Positions 6,627 to 16,378 are shown, counted from the stretch's first letter. The stretch is 64,000 nucleotides of DNA from 21-14-0-10-47-8 sp966211455 (GCA_966211455.1 CBIHNI010000006.1:162908-226907); one strand, 5' to 3'. Numbers and translations: made by a program. Notes: generated by a model from the letters alone, not told the origin.

Positions 6627-9578
6627 ATGGATCAGCAGGCCCAAATCAAAGCCAAGGGTGAGGAAATTTTCCGTCGCATGGAATCCGCCAGCAAAGTGTC
6701 TTTGTTCAGCAAAGACTTCTGGTACGGATCGATCATGGACTGGTCGATGAAGAACGAACAATTCAAAACGCAGATGTTCCGTTTCGTCGACGTGCTTCCG
6801 GCTTTGAACTCTGGCAACGAAGTCGCTCGTCATTTGAAAGAGTACTTCTCTGAAAACGGCCAAGAGCTTCCACCGGTTTTCAACGTCGGCCTGGGCCTGG
6901 GTTCATTGGCGCCGTCACTGATGGCAGGTGCGATCCGCAAAAACGTGACCCAGATGGCAAAGATGTTCATCACCGGCGAAAATCCGGATGAAGCTCTGCC
7001 GGTTCTGAAAAAGGGACGTAAAAATAAAATCACTTTCACCGCCGATATTTTGGGCGAAGCGACTTTGTCGGAAAAAGAAGCGCTCGAATACCAATCCAAA
7101 TGTCTTGAGCTGATCGACTGGCTTTCCAAAGATGCGCAAAAGTGGGACGAAGTTCCGCAGATCGATCGCGACAATGAAGGCCCGATTCCAAAAGTGAACG
7201 TGTCGGTGAAACTGACCGCCCTGTATTCGCAGATCAACGACAAAGCCTGGAATGAAACCAAAACCAAATTGAAAGATCGCCTGCGTCCGATTCTGCAAGC
7301 CGGAATGGACAAAGGCATTTTCATCAATCTGGATATGGAACAGTATTCAGTGAAACACCTGACCATCGAAGTCTACAAAGAGCTGATGATGGAGCCCCAG
7401 TTCCGCGGTTACCGTCACTTTGGTTGCGTGATCCAGGCTTACCTGCGCGATTCATTGGCTGACATCAAAGACATGGTCAAATTCTGCCAAGAGCGCGGCA
7501 CACCTTTGACGATTCGTCTGGTGAAAGGCGCTTACTGGGATTACGAAACCATCGAAGCCGAACAGCGCCGTTGGAACATTCCGGTTTACACCAACAAAAA
7601 AGAATCCGATGCGAACTATGAAGTTTGCGCCGATTACCTGCTGCAAAACTTTAAATACATCCGTGCCGCCTTCGGCTCGCACAACGTGCGCACGATCGCG
7701 GCGGCCATCACCGCAGCCGAAAAATACAATGTGCCACAAAACGGATTTGAAATTCAGATGCTGTACGGAATGGCCGATCCGATCAAAAAATCTTTGGTCG
7801 AAATGGGTTACCGCGTGCGCGAATATGCTCCTGTCGGCGAATTGATTCCGGGCATGGCTTATTTGGTGCGCCGTCTTTTGGAAAATACATCCAATGAATC
7901 CTGGCTGCGCGGCAAATTTGCCGAAGGCCAAACTTCGGATGTTCTGCTGAAGGATCCAAAACAAGATCTGCAAATCACATCGCCTGAACTGAAAACGGAA
8001 GATCGTTTCTACAACGAGCCTTACAAAGATTTCGCCTTGGAAGAAAACCGTCGTGCAATCCAAAACGCGATTGCCGATGCGAAAAAATCTTTGGGTAAAA
8101 CCTATCCTTTGCATATCAACGGTAAAGACGTGACCACCTCTCGCACTTTGTCGCGTGAAAATCCGTCCAAGAGCGATCAAATCTTGGGACAGATTTCGGT
8201 CGCCAGCACAGTGGAAGCCGAGCAAGCTTTCCAGGCGGCTCACAACGCCTATAAAACTTGGCGCAAAGTTCCAGCCGCCGAGCGCGCACGCCTCGTGGAT
8301 CGCATTGCCGACTTGATGGTGCGTGACAGCTTTAAGCTCACCGCCACCCAAGTCTTGGAAGTCGGAAAACCCTGGGCCGAAGCCGACGCCGACGTGGCAG
8401 AAGCGATCGATTTCTGCCGTTATTACGCTCGTCATATGAAAGAGCTCGCATCTCCACAAAAAGTTGGAAACGTGCCGGGCGAACTTTCGCTTTATGAATA
8501 CAAACCGCGTGGCGTGGCCTTGGTTATCGCGCCGTGGAACTTCCCTTTGGCGATTTTGACAGGCCAAGCTGTTGCAGCCGCTGTCACCGGTAACACCGTG
8601 ATCATGAAGCCGGCCGAGCAATCTTCGATTGTGGCAGCAGGTCTGATGGACATCATCAAAGAAGCGGGCTTCCCGCCGGGTGTCTTCAACTTCTTGCCTG
8701 GCTACGGTGAAGAAGTGGGCGAATATTTGGTTCAACATCCGCAGGTGACCACGATTGCATTCACCGGCTCGAAAGCCGTGGGTTTGCACATTTTGAAGAA
8801 TGCGGGCACCCACAAAATCGGTCAGACCGAAGTCAAACGCTGCATCATCGAGATGGGCGGGAAAAATGCAGTCATCATCGATAACGATGCGGACCTGGAT
8901 GAAGCGGTCGATGGCGTTTTGTATTCGGCTTTCGGATTCTCGGGCCAGAAATGCTCGGCTTGCTCGCGCGTGATCGTGCTGGATGAGGTCTTTGATAAAT
9001 TCGAAGCGCGTTTGCTGGAGGCGACAAAATCCATCTGCCAAGCTTCAGCCGAAGATCCAAATGGCTACCTGGGACCTGTGGTCGATGACGAAGCTTACAA
9101 GCGCATCATGGCCACCATCGAAGACGCCAAGAAATCAAACAAGCTTCTGTATCAAGGCGAAGCGCCGAAAGGCGGATACTTTGTTCCGCCGACGATCTTC
9201 ACCAATGTCGATCCAAAATCGTCGCTGGCACAGAGCGAAATCTTCGGACCGGTTTTGGCCATCATGAAAGCCAAAGATCTGGATCAAGCATTGGAAATCG
9301 CCAACGGCACCGAGTACGCACTGACCGGCGGATTGTTCTCGCGAAGCCCGGCGAATATTGCGAAAGTCAAAGACGAATTCGAAGTCGGAAACCTGTACGT
9401 CAATCGTGGCATCACCGGTGCGATGGTGGATCGTCATCCGTTCGGCGGATTCAAGATGTCCGGGATCGGTTCTAAGACCGGTGGACCGGATTATTTGAAA
9501 CAGTTTATGGAGCCTCGCTGCGTGACCGAGAACACTCTTCGCCGCGGGTTCGCTCCGGCGGAAGAGGGTCTGGAGTAA
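6627..9578 (+). CDS. putA: Bifunctional proline dehydrogenase / glutamate-semialdehyde dehydrogenase
   Basis: PutA oxidises proline to glutamate in two steps, with FAD in the first and NAD in the second. I chose the ATG at 6627 (CAGGAG upstream), giving 983 aa; an upstream frame extension lacks a site. The proline dehydrogenase half (about 60-440) has the TIRLVKGAYWDYE core and a YRVREYAPVG end. The aldehyde dehydrogenase half (about 500-983) has the catalytic Glu742 in IIEMGGKNAV and Cys776 in FSGQKCSACS. There is no N-terminal ribbon-helix-helix DNA-binding domain, so it is the enzyme-only type. It fits a predator that lives on amino acids. Confidence 0.96.
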   Translation: MDQQAQIKAKGEEIFRRMESASKVSLFSKDFWYGSIMDWSMKNEQFKTQMFRFVDVLPALNSGNEVARHLKEYFSENGQELPPVFNVGLGLGSLAPSLMAGAIRKNVTQMAKMFITGENPDEALPVLKKGRKNKITFTADILGEATLSEKEALEYQSKCLELIDWLSKDAQKWDEVPQIDRDNEGPIPKVNVSVKLTALYSQINDKAWNETKTKLKDRLRPILQAGMDKGIFINLDMEQYSVKHLTIEVYKELMMEPQFRGYRHFGCVIQAYLRDSLADIKDMVKFCQERGTPLTIRLVKGAYWDYETIEAEQRRWNIPVYTNKKESDANYEVCADYLLQNFKYIRAAFGSHNVRTIAAAITAAEKYNVPQNGFEIQMLYGMADPIKKSLVEMGYRVREYAPVGELIPGMAYLVRRLLENTSNESWLRGKFAEGQTSDVLLKDPKQDLQITSPELKTEDRFYNEPYKDFALEENRRAIQNAIADAKKSLGKTYPLHINGKDVTTSRTLSRENPSKSDQILGQISVASTVEAEQAFQAAHNAYKTWRKVPAAERARLVDRIADLMVRDSFKLTATQVLEVGKPWAEADADVAEAIDFCRYYARHMKELASPQKVGNVPGELSLYEYKPRGVALVIAPWNFPLAILTGQAVAAAVTGNTVIMKPAEQSSIVAAGLMDIIKEAGFPPGVFNFLPGYGEEVGEYLVQHPQVTTIAFTGSKAVGLHILKNAGTHKIGQTEVKRCIIEMGGKNAVIIDNDADLDEAVDGVLYSAFGFSGQKCSACSRVIVLDEVFDKFEARLLEATKSICQASAEDPNGYLGPVVDDEAYKRIMATIEDAKKSNKLLYQGEAPKGGYFVPPTIFTNVDPKSSLAQSEIFGPVLAIMKAKDLDQALEIANGTEYALTGGLFSRSPANIAKVKDEFEVGNLYVNRGITGAMVDRHPFGGFKMSGIGSKTGGPDYLKQFMEPRCVTENTLRRGFAPAEEGLE

Positions 9579-10020
9579 TTCCAGCCCGTCAGAGAAAAGA
9601 CATCCTGTCTGCTGGGATGCTTGCGCACCCCAGACCCCGCTTGCGGCTGGCCATCCAGGCCAGTCCGCTCTAATGTAAGGATTGGGAATCAGAGATTCAG
9701 ATTCGTTCGAATAAAATCGAATTCAATTTCGAAGCTAAGTAGAATCTTTTGTAGATCCGGTAAATCGTCGGCTTCGCCGGTTTACCGGATTTGATCTAAG
9801 ACACCCTTTTTATCAAGGATAGTATAATGGCCGTTTGGACAACATACCGGTCTTTCAAACCCAGAGCTTCGTCCCGAGGCCAATAAACTGACATTTTCGC
9901 CAATATATTGTCCTAACGGAAAGAGTAGTATTTTACTCAGTGGCGACATCATCCGCGGGAGGCCAGCTAGGATGCCTTTTCTTCGAAGGTCTCTTGTTTA
10001 CAAGAAGTCCTGCACCCAAC
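9579..10020. other. 442-base gap between convergent genes, hairpin-rich
   Basis: putA and the rhomboid gene point at each other here. The region contains CATCC-N8-GGGATG near 9601, CTGGCC-ATCCA-GGCCAG at 9647-9663 and a strong 10-base-pair hairpin at 9755-9790. A TATAAT lies at 9823-9828 but without a good -35 element at the right distance. No protein-like reading frame with a ribosome binding site was seen. The likely role is transcription termination for both genes. Confidence 0.4.
9755..9790. repeat. Strong inverted repeat (10-bp stem)
   Basis: ATCCGGTAAA (9755-9764) pairs perfectly with TTTACCGGAT (9781-9790). The 16-base interior (CGGC...GCCG) can pair further. It sits between convergent genes and may act as a bidirectional terminator, although no clear T-run follows. 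Confidence 0.5.
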
Positions 10021-10932
10021 CTAGTGCTGGAAGAACCACTGAACCCAGAGGTTCTTGCGGAAGTAGCGAAGCGCAAATCCAAGGCTCGCTCCAAAAAGCA
10101 TTCCGCCGATGTGCGCACTGTAGGCGATCCCTGAACCGATTTCGATTGGCGTGCTGAGGTAACCGACGACGTCCGACAGGAAACATAGCGGGAAAATGAT
10201 CCAGGTTGGAAGGTAGATAAATCCGAAATAGCCTGGCAGTGGCGAAACAAAGTAAAAGAATGAGACTCGCTTCTTTTTTTCGAAGGCGGCGTAGAAAGCC
10301 ATGACTCCGCTTAAAGCACCGCTGGCGCCGATCATGGGAGCCAGACTTGCGGGGCTCAAAAGCAAGAACATCCAGGCACCAGCCATCCCGCTGATCAAGG
10401 TCAGAAGTCCCAATCCCAAGGCACCGATCGAAGTTTCAACCGCAGCCGCGAAGATCAGGAACATCAGCATATTGCCGATCAAATGGATCCAGCCCGCATG
10501 CATGAACTGATAAGTGATCCAGTTCAGCGGCGAGCCACCTTGCGTGCGCAGACCGAAGACGGTTGAAAGCTTGTCTTGGATTTGATCTTGATACTTGCGC
10601 ATGGTTTGGCGCCACTGACCAATGGCGATATTGTCGCCGAAAAAAACGGCGGTCTGCGCGTTTTCAACAAAGTTGGGATCTTTCAATCCCAAACCGCCCT
10701 GGATCAGCCATTGATTGCGGCTCAGGTACGGCAGGTTTTTCATCTCGGGGTTTTGATACTGCATGTACAGCTTGCCGGTCATGATCAGATTATCGGGATC
10801 GCTGAACTCTTGCATGCTGGGGCGTTGGGCTTCCCATGTGGCCAGGAAGACGAAAAGATTTAAGACCAGGAACATCCAGGTCATGGGGGCTTGATCCCAC
10901 TTTAAAAATCCTTTGATCCAAGGAACGATCAT
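10021..10932 (-). CDS. Rhomboid-family intramembrane serine protease
   Basis: A 303-aa multi-spanning membrane protein. The rhomboid landmarks are present: FMHAGWIHLIGNMLMF (the HxxxN region), GASGALSGVMAF with the catalytic Ser of GASG, and a later conserved His in SAHIGGMLFG. There is an N-terminal membrane segment and an extra loop of about 80 residues before the first landmark. The enzyme cleaves transmembrane substrates within the inner membrane. Its start overlaps the upstream RDD gene's stop by 4 bases (ATGA), so the pair is translationally coupled. Confidence 0.92.
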   Translation of the reverse strand: MIVPWIKGFLKWDQAPMTWMFLVLNLFVFLATWEAQRPSMQEFSDPDNLIMTGKLYMQYQNPEMKNLPYLSRNQWLIQGGLGLKDPNFVENAQTAVFFGDNIAIGQWRQTMRKYQDQIQDKLSTVFGLRTQGGSPLNWITYQFMHAGWIHLIGNMLMFLIFAAAVETSIGALGLGLLTLISGMAGAWMFLLLSPASLAPMIGASGALSGVMAFYAAFEKKKRVSFFYFVSPLPGYFGFIYLPTWIIFPLCFLSDVVGYLSTPIEIGSGIAYSAHIGGMLFGASLGFALRYFRKNLWVQWFFQH

Positions 10933-12821
10933 TGCCCGCCCGCCTGTCTGTATTTACCCAAAGCCTGACGAATAAAATCGAGGGTCAACGAATCCGTTGA
11001 AGCCGGAGCACGGTCAACCTGTTGATGCTGCTGCAGTTCGCTCCAGGCCTTATCGTAATTGCGGGCCACATAGTACGCTTTGATCTGCATCGGTTTGAAA
11101 CCGTAATCGGCCACGATTTGTGGCGATGGCAGATGCACGATCTCGCGGATCGGCTTTTCGGCTCGCATGCGGATGAATGTGTTCATCGCCCGTTCGTAAA
11201 TTTTGATCCACGTCAGATCGTGGACTTTTTTATCATTTAAGAACGTGGTGATCTTTTTGAAATCGTCTTCGGTGGTGGCCGAATCGATCCACGACTGCAA
11301 TGACAGCCGTCGCAGGAAAACCGGACGCACTGATTCGTGTCGGAAAGCCAGATTTTCTAAGATCTGCTGCTTTTGTTCTTTCGAAAGATTGGATTCGCTG
11401 GAGATCGCTTTGACGTATTCGACCAGATCTTTGCGATCGCGAAGAATATTCTGAAACTGCGTGAGCTCGAAAGCGCTGGTCTTGCGGCATTCTTTTTCGC
11501 GAATCAAAGCAACCGCCGCGAAGGTTTCTTGCAGCGGCGCCCGAGCCGCCTTTACCGTTGATTTCAGATCTTCACAGGCCTCGACCGCTTGGGCCGAGCA
11601 GCTTCGATCCAGCTCTTCATGACAGATCCAGGCGGCCAGATCCATTTGATGGGCGCGGTCCATCTGGTGAACGACGTTTTGGTAAGCACCTTTGGCGCGC
11701 TCGGTTTTATTCTGCGCCCAGAAAGCCTTCACCAATCCCGCTTGCGCGAAACTGTGGAAGCCTTCTTCTTTGGAAAGTTTCAAGAACTGTCTTTCGGCTT
11801 CGGCGTAACGGCCTTTTTCGAAATCTTCGGTGACATTTAAAATCTCGGAGGTCTTTGCATCCTTCGGGATTTCATTTTTGCTGGGATCAGCCTCGTATTT
11901 GGCGATACCACAAGCCGTCCCCGCTTCGTCGACTTCGCAAGCTTTGTCCAGGTAGGCTTCGAAAACATCGGTGTCGTAGCGTTTCAGCATGCCTTTTGCC
12001 AAGTAGGCCCAAGACTTTTCATCTTCATTCGGAGTCCACAAAACGAAATCCGCCTCGGCGGCCAAGCAGTCCTCGGAAATTTCATCGGCCAAGAAAAGAG
12101 CCAAGGCTTTGTCGATGCGCGATTCTTTCTCGTCAACCACTTGCGAAACTGAAGCACAAAGGTAGTCCTCGCGCTCGAGCTCGCCTTTTTTAAATTCGCC
12201 CTGCACGGCCAGTTTGTAGAAATGCCCAACAAAGAAAATGCCCCACATGAAAAGGCACAAAGACATCACCACCAAAAACTGACGCACGAAATGCGTTTCC
12301 ATCTGATGCGGGCCTTGATCACCTTGCGCTTTCAGTGTCACCACCATCAGGCCGGATGCGCGGTCATGCAACGGACGACGGTGCGATTCGCTGGCGACCT
12401 CAAGGAACGGAACGCAGAAACACAGAACTTCGCAGCTCCACAAGAAACTGCGAAGCAAAGCTTGCGAAAAACGCAGACGCGCTTGGGGTTGCTGAACCGA
12501 GACGACTTTCAGTTTGAAGAAATACTTTCCCGGTGTAGCCCCCAGAAGAATCAAAAACAACGATTGAAACAGAATGCATAAGAAAAGCGAAAAGATGACG
12601 GCGACGATCAGCAGGATCAGGAACTCGACCGAATTCGGTGACGAGAAATAAACCATCTGCAGCTTGCGAAAAAGATTGGCCAGGATGAATCCGAAGACCG
12701 GTGTGAACAGAACAACGTCAAAGATGAAAGCTAAAAAACGATCCAGCACCGGCGCGATGCGAAGCGTGTTGGGACCGTAGTTTGGCGGCGTTTGTTGCTG
12801 GGGAAAGTCTTGATAAACCAT
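10929..12821 (-). CDS. RDD-domain membrane protein with helical-repeat extension
   Basis: Residues about 25-160 form an RDD-type membrane domain: APVLDRFLAFIFDVV at the start, then segments ending in GATPGKYFFKLKVV, which are recognisable RDD features. Another membrane segment lies near 185-205 (FLVVMSLCLFMWGIFF). The remaining 420 residues are soluble, Cys-containing and helical, with TPR/SEL1-like stretches such as AEADFVLWTPNEDEKSWAYL and AEAERQFLKLSKEEGFHSFA. It is probably an envelope protein with an external scaffold. It is coupled by a 4-base overlap to the rhomboid protease gene, suggesting a shared membrane function. Specific role unknown. Confidence 0.75.
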   Translation of the reverse strand: MVYQDFPQQQTPPNYGPNTLRIAPVLDRFLAFIFDVVLFTPVFGFILANLFRKLQMVYFSSPNSVEFLILLIVAVIFSLFLCILFQSLFLILLGATPGKYFFKLKVVSVQQPQARLRFSQALLRSFLWSCEVLCFCVPFLEVASESHRRPLHDRASGLMVVTLKAQGDQGPHQMETHFVRQFLVVMSLCLFMWGIFFVGHFYKLAVQGEFKKGELEREDYLCASVSQVVDEKESRIDKALALFLADEISEDCLAAEADFVLWTPNEDEKSWAYLAKGMLKRYDTDVFEAYLDKACEVDEAGTACGIAKYEADPSKNEIPKDAKTSEILNVTEDFEKGRYAEAERQFLKLSKEEGFHSFAQAGLVKAFWAQNKTERAKGAYQNVVHQMDRAHQMDLAAWICHEELDRSCSAQAVEACEDLKSTVKAARAPLQETFAAVALIREKECRKTSAFELTQFQNILRDRKDLVEYVKAISSESNLSKEQKQQILENLAFRHESVRPVFLRRLSLQSWIDSATTEDDFKKITTFLNDKKVHDLTWIKIYERAMNTFIRMRAEKPIREIVHLPSPQIVADYGFKPMQIKAYYVARNYDKAWSELQQHQQVDRAPASTDSLTLDFIRQALGKYRQAGGQ

Positions 12822-12864
12822 GATAATGGCTTATCGGCTTTCCCCTGAGATACATTGACCTTAT

Positions 12865-13563
12865 TTAGGGCTGGTTTGTCTCGGCCGAGCGGATTTTCAG
12901 CGACATGAATCGACCTTCGTCGTTCATTTCGAAAGCCGCCGTGCCCACGACCTTGTGGTCTTGGCCTAAAAGACGGTATTCGTGCGTCGTCGCCGATTGC
13001 GGCGTCTTATTGGCCTGGTCAAAGCTTTCAAAATTCACCGAAAGCAGGCGGCCATAGTTCTTCAAGAACTCTTCCGGATTTAAAAAGACGGGACGATCGT
13101 TGGTATCATCCGAATCCGAGTACGTGATCTCCTGGACCTTGGCGTTTTCAGCCCGCACCGTCTGATCGATCACACGGTACTTGCCGGCCAGCAAACCGAA
13201 ACGCAATTGCTCAAGCGTATTCGCGGTCTTTCCGACAGCGGCCGGCGTGCGTGTGGCGATTGGATCTTGCGCCAAACGCTCGGCCAATTTTTTCTCCCAC
13301 TCGATATCGCGAAATGGATTCATCGGGTGAGCACTGGCGATCGCACGATTCAGATTTTGGATTTCAGAGGAAGAGGTGTTGTCCGACACCACGTAACGCG
13401 CGCTTCCCGTGCGGGTCATATTGTCGTTCACCATCAAGGCGCCCATCATCAGCGTGACCAGGGAAAACGACAGCACGATGCTTTGCGCACCTTGTTTTTG
13501 CTGCTTGCGAGCTTTACGGCTTTGCTTTTCTGGAAATGAAATCACATTTTTCATATTGAACAT
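12865..13563 (-). CDS. Single-pass membrane protein of unknown function, 232 aa
   Basis: I chose the ATG at 13563 because GAGG lies 6 bases before it; an ATG three codons later and a more distant upstream start are alternatives. A basic N-terminus (KQSRKARKQQKQG) precedes one hydrophobic segment (SIVLSFSLVTLMMGALMV), so the protein is probably anchored with its C-terminal domain of about 180 residues outside the cytoplasm. That domain has a strand-rich end (LLGQDHKVVGTAAFEMNDEG). It lies 43 bases upstream of the RDD-rhomboid pair and is likely in the same operon. Family not recognised. Confidence 0.7.
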   Translation of the reverse strand: MFNMKNVISFPEKQSRKARKQQKQGAQSIVLSFSLVTLMMGALMVNDNMTRTGSARYVVSDNTSSSEIQNLNRAIASAHPMNPFRDIEWEKKLAERLAQDPIATRTPAAVGKTANTLEQLRFGLLAGKYRVIDQTVRAENAKVQEITYSDSDDTNDRPVFLNPEEFLKNYGRLLSVNFESFDQANKTPQSATTHEYRLLGQDHKVVGTAAFEMNDEGRFMSLKIRSAETNQP

Positions 13564-13694
13564 CCCATCCCTCATTCCCATTAAACTGTGCGAAGTTGAT
13601 GCCAGCCCATTGATGATTGTATCAGATCTCACAGTTATCTTTTAGACAGCTGTCAGAAACGGCCTGACTGATGAGATTATTGTCTCAAGATGAA

Positions 13695-13718
13695 ACGGGC
13701 TGGAAAAGTCCAGCCCGT
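13695..13718 (-). terminator. Hairpin downstream of the Fis-type regulator gene
   Basis: ACGGGCTGGA and TCCAGCCCGT form a perfect 10-bp stem with an AAAG loop, 35 bases after the stop of the gene at 13753. On the minus strand it is followed by a broken T-run, so it is a probable but not textbook terminator. Confidence 0.5.
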
Positions 13719-13752
13719 CGAAAGTCTATGAAATACAGACTTTGAAATCGAA

Positions 13753-14193
13753 TTAAGCGGCGCGCTTCTTACGAGCAACGGCCGGGTCGATTTGATATTG
13801 CTTCACTTTGCGGTACAAAGTGGCGCGACCGATTCCCAAAGCTTTGGCAGCTTCAGTCAGGTTTCCGCGGAATTGCAAAATTGCATTTTCAATTGCTTTG
13901 CTTTCCAGCTCATTCATTGTCGCAACTTTACTTGCGTCAACCGAGCCTGAAGCTGAAGGCGTCACACCTGGAAACGGAAGGACATTGCCTCGATTTTCCA
14001 AAGGACTTGTTCCTGATGCCAGTGACGGCAGACCGACAGCCAATTGTGAACGGAAGTACGAATTTTCCAATCCGTCTTTCCATTGACCAGGTCCATAAGT
14101 GTTGATGGTGACTCCGTATGGAGCCAACGCTGTTTTCGCTTTTTCGGCCGTTTCTGCATCATCAGAGACGATGAAGACCATTGTACGCGGCAT
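13753..14193 (-). CDS. Fis-type helix-turn-helix regulator, 146 aa
   Basis: The C-terminal 45 residues match the Fis/NtrC DNA-binding domain: ELESKAIENAILQFRGN, then the helix-turn-helix TEAAKALGIGRATLYRKVKQY. The N-terminus (MVFIVSDDAETAEKAKTAL) resembles the first part of a receiver domain but lacks room for a full phosphoacceptor fold. There is no AAA+ sigma-54 activation module between them. It therefore looks like a short orphan DNA-binding regulator derived from an NtrC-type protein. GGGAGG lies 4 bases before the ATG. Targets unknown. Confidence 0.82.
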   Translation of the reverse strand: MPRTMVFIVSDDAETAEKAKTALAPYGVTINTYGPGQWKDGLENSYFRSQLAVGLPSLASGTSPLENRGNVLPFPGVTPSASGSVDASKVATMNELESKAIENAILQFRGNLTEAAKALGIGRATLYRKVKQYQIDPAVARKKRAA

Positions 14194-14452
14194 GATACCT
14201 CCCTATTGTAATTCTCATCCCGAAAGTTTTGTCTCATCCGCTTGTTCGTACCGACACGACAGTGTCTCGTGCGAACACACGGTTTGACTCACTTTGTACC
14301 TATCGGCGAATCAATGTGAGAATAAAGGGCCAAGCAGAAAATATTTTTATCTCAAAGCGGGAATCAATATAGCGAAGCTGAGACACCGACCCTGGACGAT
14401 GGATCTGTGCCAATGTCTCAGTCTGGGACGGAAGTTGGAATTGTGTTTACTC

Positions 14453-15178
14453 TTAAAACTCGACCTGAAGCTGCAAGCCTTGATACTGAGCCTGCAGAAT
14501 CGGCAGCAGACTCCAGCTCACAGTCTGTTGCGATGAAAGCTCACGGACCGAATAAGACGACGCCCGCCCCATCCACACGCCGATAAAGGCACCGGCCACC
14601 ACATCGCTGAACCAATGCATATCATCCGCCAAGCGCGACATCCCGACAATCCCGGCGGCTGCAAACGCCGGCACGCCCACCTTCCATCCGTAGGAATATG
14701 AAAGGGCCGTCGCGGTCGCAAAGGCGTTCGACGCATGACCCGAAGGCATCGAATGATTGTTCGAGCCATTGGGACGCCTTCTTTGCAAAACTGGCTTTAA
14801 GCCATGAGTCACAAGCGCGGTCGAAATCAAAGCGCGCGCATGCGACGCCCCGTTTTCGGGGTCAAAATAAAGCTGTCCCAAGGCGATGATCGGACCGATG
14901 GCATCTCGAGAAAAATTGTCGCCGGCTTTCGCCAGATCTTTGGACATCATCTGATCACCACGCCACTGATCACGAGCACTGCTATCCAAAGACTGTGACC
15001 ACAAGACAGATCCAAATCCCGCCAACACCAACCTTCGCGAAGTCGGATCAAAAGCCCGCTCGCTTACGGGTTTAATTTGCTCGTCCCAAAAGTCGGCGCG
15101 TGCGGAAACAATCGCAAATTGAATGGCGACCAATAAAACAATCCTAATGACCTGGCAGCTTCCTGTCCTAAAACTCAT
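14453..15178 (-). CDS. PAP2-superfamily lipid phosphatase, exported
   Basis: All three motifs of the phosphatidic acid phosphatase 2 family are present: KPVLQRRRPNG (KX6RP), SMPSGHAS (PSGH, catalytic His) and SRLADDMHWFSDV (SRX5HX3D). The N-terminus is a hydrophobic signal-like segment (IRIVLLVAIQFAIVSARA). It has 241 aa. Family members remove phosphate from phosphatidate, undecaprenyl diphosphate or related lipids at the periplasmic face. Which substrate applies here is unclear. The site before the ATG is poor, so the start is uncertain by a few codons. Confidence 0.9.
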   Translation of the reverse strand: MSFRTGSCQVIRIVLLVAIQFAIVSARADFWDEQIKPVSERAFDPTSRRLVLAGFGSVLWSQSLDSSARDQWRGDQMMSKDLAKAGDNFSRDAIGPIIALGQLYFDPENGASHARALISTALVTHGLKPVLQRRRPNGSNNHSMPSGHASNAFATATALSYSYGWKVGVPAFAAAGIVGMSRLADDMHWFSDVVAGAFIGVWMGRASSYSVRELSSQQTVSWSLLPILQAQYQGLQLQVEF

Positions 15179-15264
15179 CCCCTAAGTAGGCCCAATGGAA
15201 CGTTATTTGTAAACATCTGAACTCGAAAGCTTCAGTCTAAATACAATTTAACTAAGGAGTGAAA

Positions 15265-15585
15265 ATGAAAAAAGTAATCACAATTTTGAGCCTTGTGTTG
15301 ATGTCTTCGACAGTGTTCGCACTGAGTAATTCTGAAATAGAAACGTGCTTCAAATCGTTGCCTGCACAGACCCAGGAGCAATTAAGAACTCGAGATTTGG
15401 AAGCCAAGAAACTAGCTCAATCACTGGTTATCAATCCTAATTTTGGTTCGAGCACAAAAGGGGCGCTTCGTGTTAGGCAAGAAGCCTCTCAGGCTTCAAC
15501 TTGTGAAGAGACTATTCAAATCCTGAATTCCCATGTTGAGAAGATGATGAATGCTCTGAAAACTGTTGAAGAATACCTTCGCTAG
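15265..15585 (+). CDS. Small secreted protein of unknown function, 106 aa
   Basis: AAGGAG lies 6 bases before the ATG at 15265. The N-terminus is a clean signal peptide (KKVITILSLVLMSSTVFA, likely cleaved after VFA). The mature part of about 85 residues is helical and contains two Cys (one in ETCFKSL, one in STCEETIQ) that could form a disulfide in the periplasm. A strong terminator follows. I do not recognise the family. Base use is more AT-rich than its neighbours. Confidence 0.75.
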   Translation: MKKVITILSLVLMSSTVFALSNSEIETCFKSLPAQTQEQLRTRDLEAKKLAQSLVINPNFGSSTKGALRVRQEASQASTCEETIQILNSHVEKMMNALKTVEEYLR

Positions 15586-15610
15586 TAATCAAAAACAGTC
15601 CAGCACAAAT

Positions 15611-15641
15611 AAAAAAAGCCCAAGGAAACTTGGGCTTTTTT
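15611..15641. terminator. Bidirectional rho-independent terminator
   Basis: AAGCCCAAG (15616-15624) pairs with CTTGGGCTT (15629-15637) around a tight loop, flanked by an A-run on the left and a T-run on the right. It lies between two convergent genes and can end transcription from both sides. Confidence 0.9.
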
Positions 15642-15665
15642 CGTTTCAAACTGTGCGCGCCGAAA

Positions 15666-16229
15666 TTATCGACGGCCAGATTTGATTTTCAACTGAAGTT
15701 TTGAAATCAAGTGCACGGCCATTTTTTCTTGCACGCGGCACATTTTCAATTCGTCCTTACGATATGAACGTTGAGACGGAGTCAAAGTCCCCGTTTCCAA
15801 TTCCATTTCGTAATCCAGCTTTGAAGAACGGATGCCTTCCAGTTCTTTTGTCTGTTGTTTGAAGAGCTTTGTTACACCCGACAAAGGAGCGACTTCGATC
15901 CACTCTTCTTTGGCACGGTACCAGCTGACCATACGCAGGAAACGAGCTTTGTTTTTCGCCAAAGTGAACTTTGGGTACTGAGTTTCGTTCAGCTGCAGGA
16001 TGTTGTCGATTTCATCCAGATCCAGATCGTCTTCGACTTCTTCGCCGATGACCATTTTTTCGAGCTGCTTGTCCATGTCGCCGCCGCCGCCAAACATATC
16101 CAGTTTGTCGTCGTCAGAATCCATATCCTCGTCATCGAAATCGTCGTCAGAGTCTTTCGCCGGAGCATGTGTTGGAGTCGTTGAGCTTGGATTTTCAAAT
16201 TCGTCCGCTTCGAAGTCGTAGTGAGACAA
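15666..16229 (-). CDS. Acidic-linker protein of unknown function, 187 aa
   Basis: I prefer the TTG start at 16229 because a strong GGGGAGGAAGA lies directly before it. A longer in-frame start at 16292 has no such site. After a short start, residues about 15-60 form a very acidic, Ser/Asp-rich linker (DSDDDFDDEDMDSDDDK) with a GGGG patch, so disordered. The C-terminal half is basic and helical (KQQTKELEGIRSSKLDYEM). It could bridge two partners or bind nucleic acid, but nothing in the sequence names the family. The tRNA-Arg gene begins 165 bases upstream on the other strand. Confidence 0.65.
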   Translation of the reverse strand: MSHYDFEADEFENPSSTTPTHAPAKDSDDDFDDEDMDSDDDKLDMFGGGGDMDKQLEKMVIGEEVEDDLDLDEIDNILQLNETQYPKFTLAKNKARFLRMVSWYRAKEEWIEVAPLSGVTKLFKQQTKELEGIRSSKLDYEMELETGTLTPSQRSYRKDELKMCRVQEKMAVHLISKLQLKIKSGRR

Positions 16230-16349
16230 TCTTCCTCCCCAGTAAGATATGAATGACCGGGCGAAGGTATACACCAGCTCATCCAATAACACAATAGGTC
16301 AAATGCGACATAAAGCGTAAGACTTTGGCACATTTGGCGAATTTACAGA

Positions 16350-16378
16350 CTGACAAAAGCCACCATTTCTTCTAAAAA
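16350..16378 (+). promoter_or_regulatory. Candidate sigma-70-type promoter of tRNA-Arg
   Basis: CTGACA (16350-16355) and TAAAAA (16373-16378) are spaced by 17 bases, and the -10 ends 15 bases before the tRNA 5' end. Both hexamers deviate from consensus, so this is a prediction only. Confidence 0.4.

Noticed and set aside
7452..9041. Long open frame on the minus strand inside putA
   Set aside because: It lies fully within a well-supported gene, has no ribosome binding site or recognisable motif, and its composition is what the codon bias of putA gives on the other strand.
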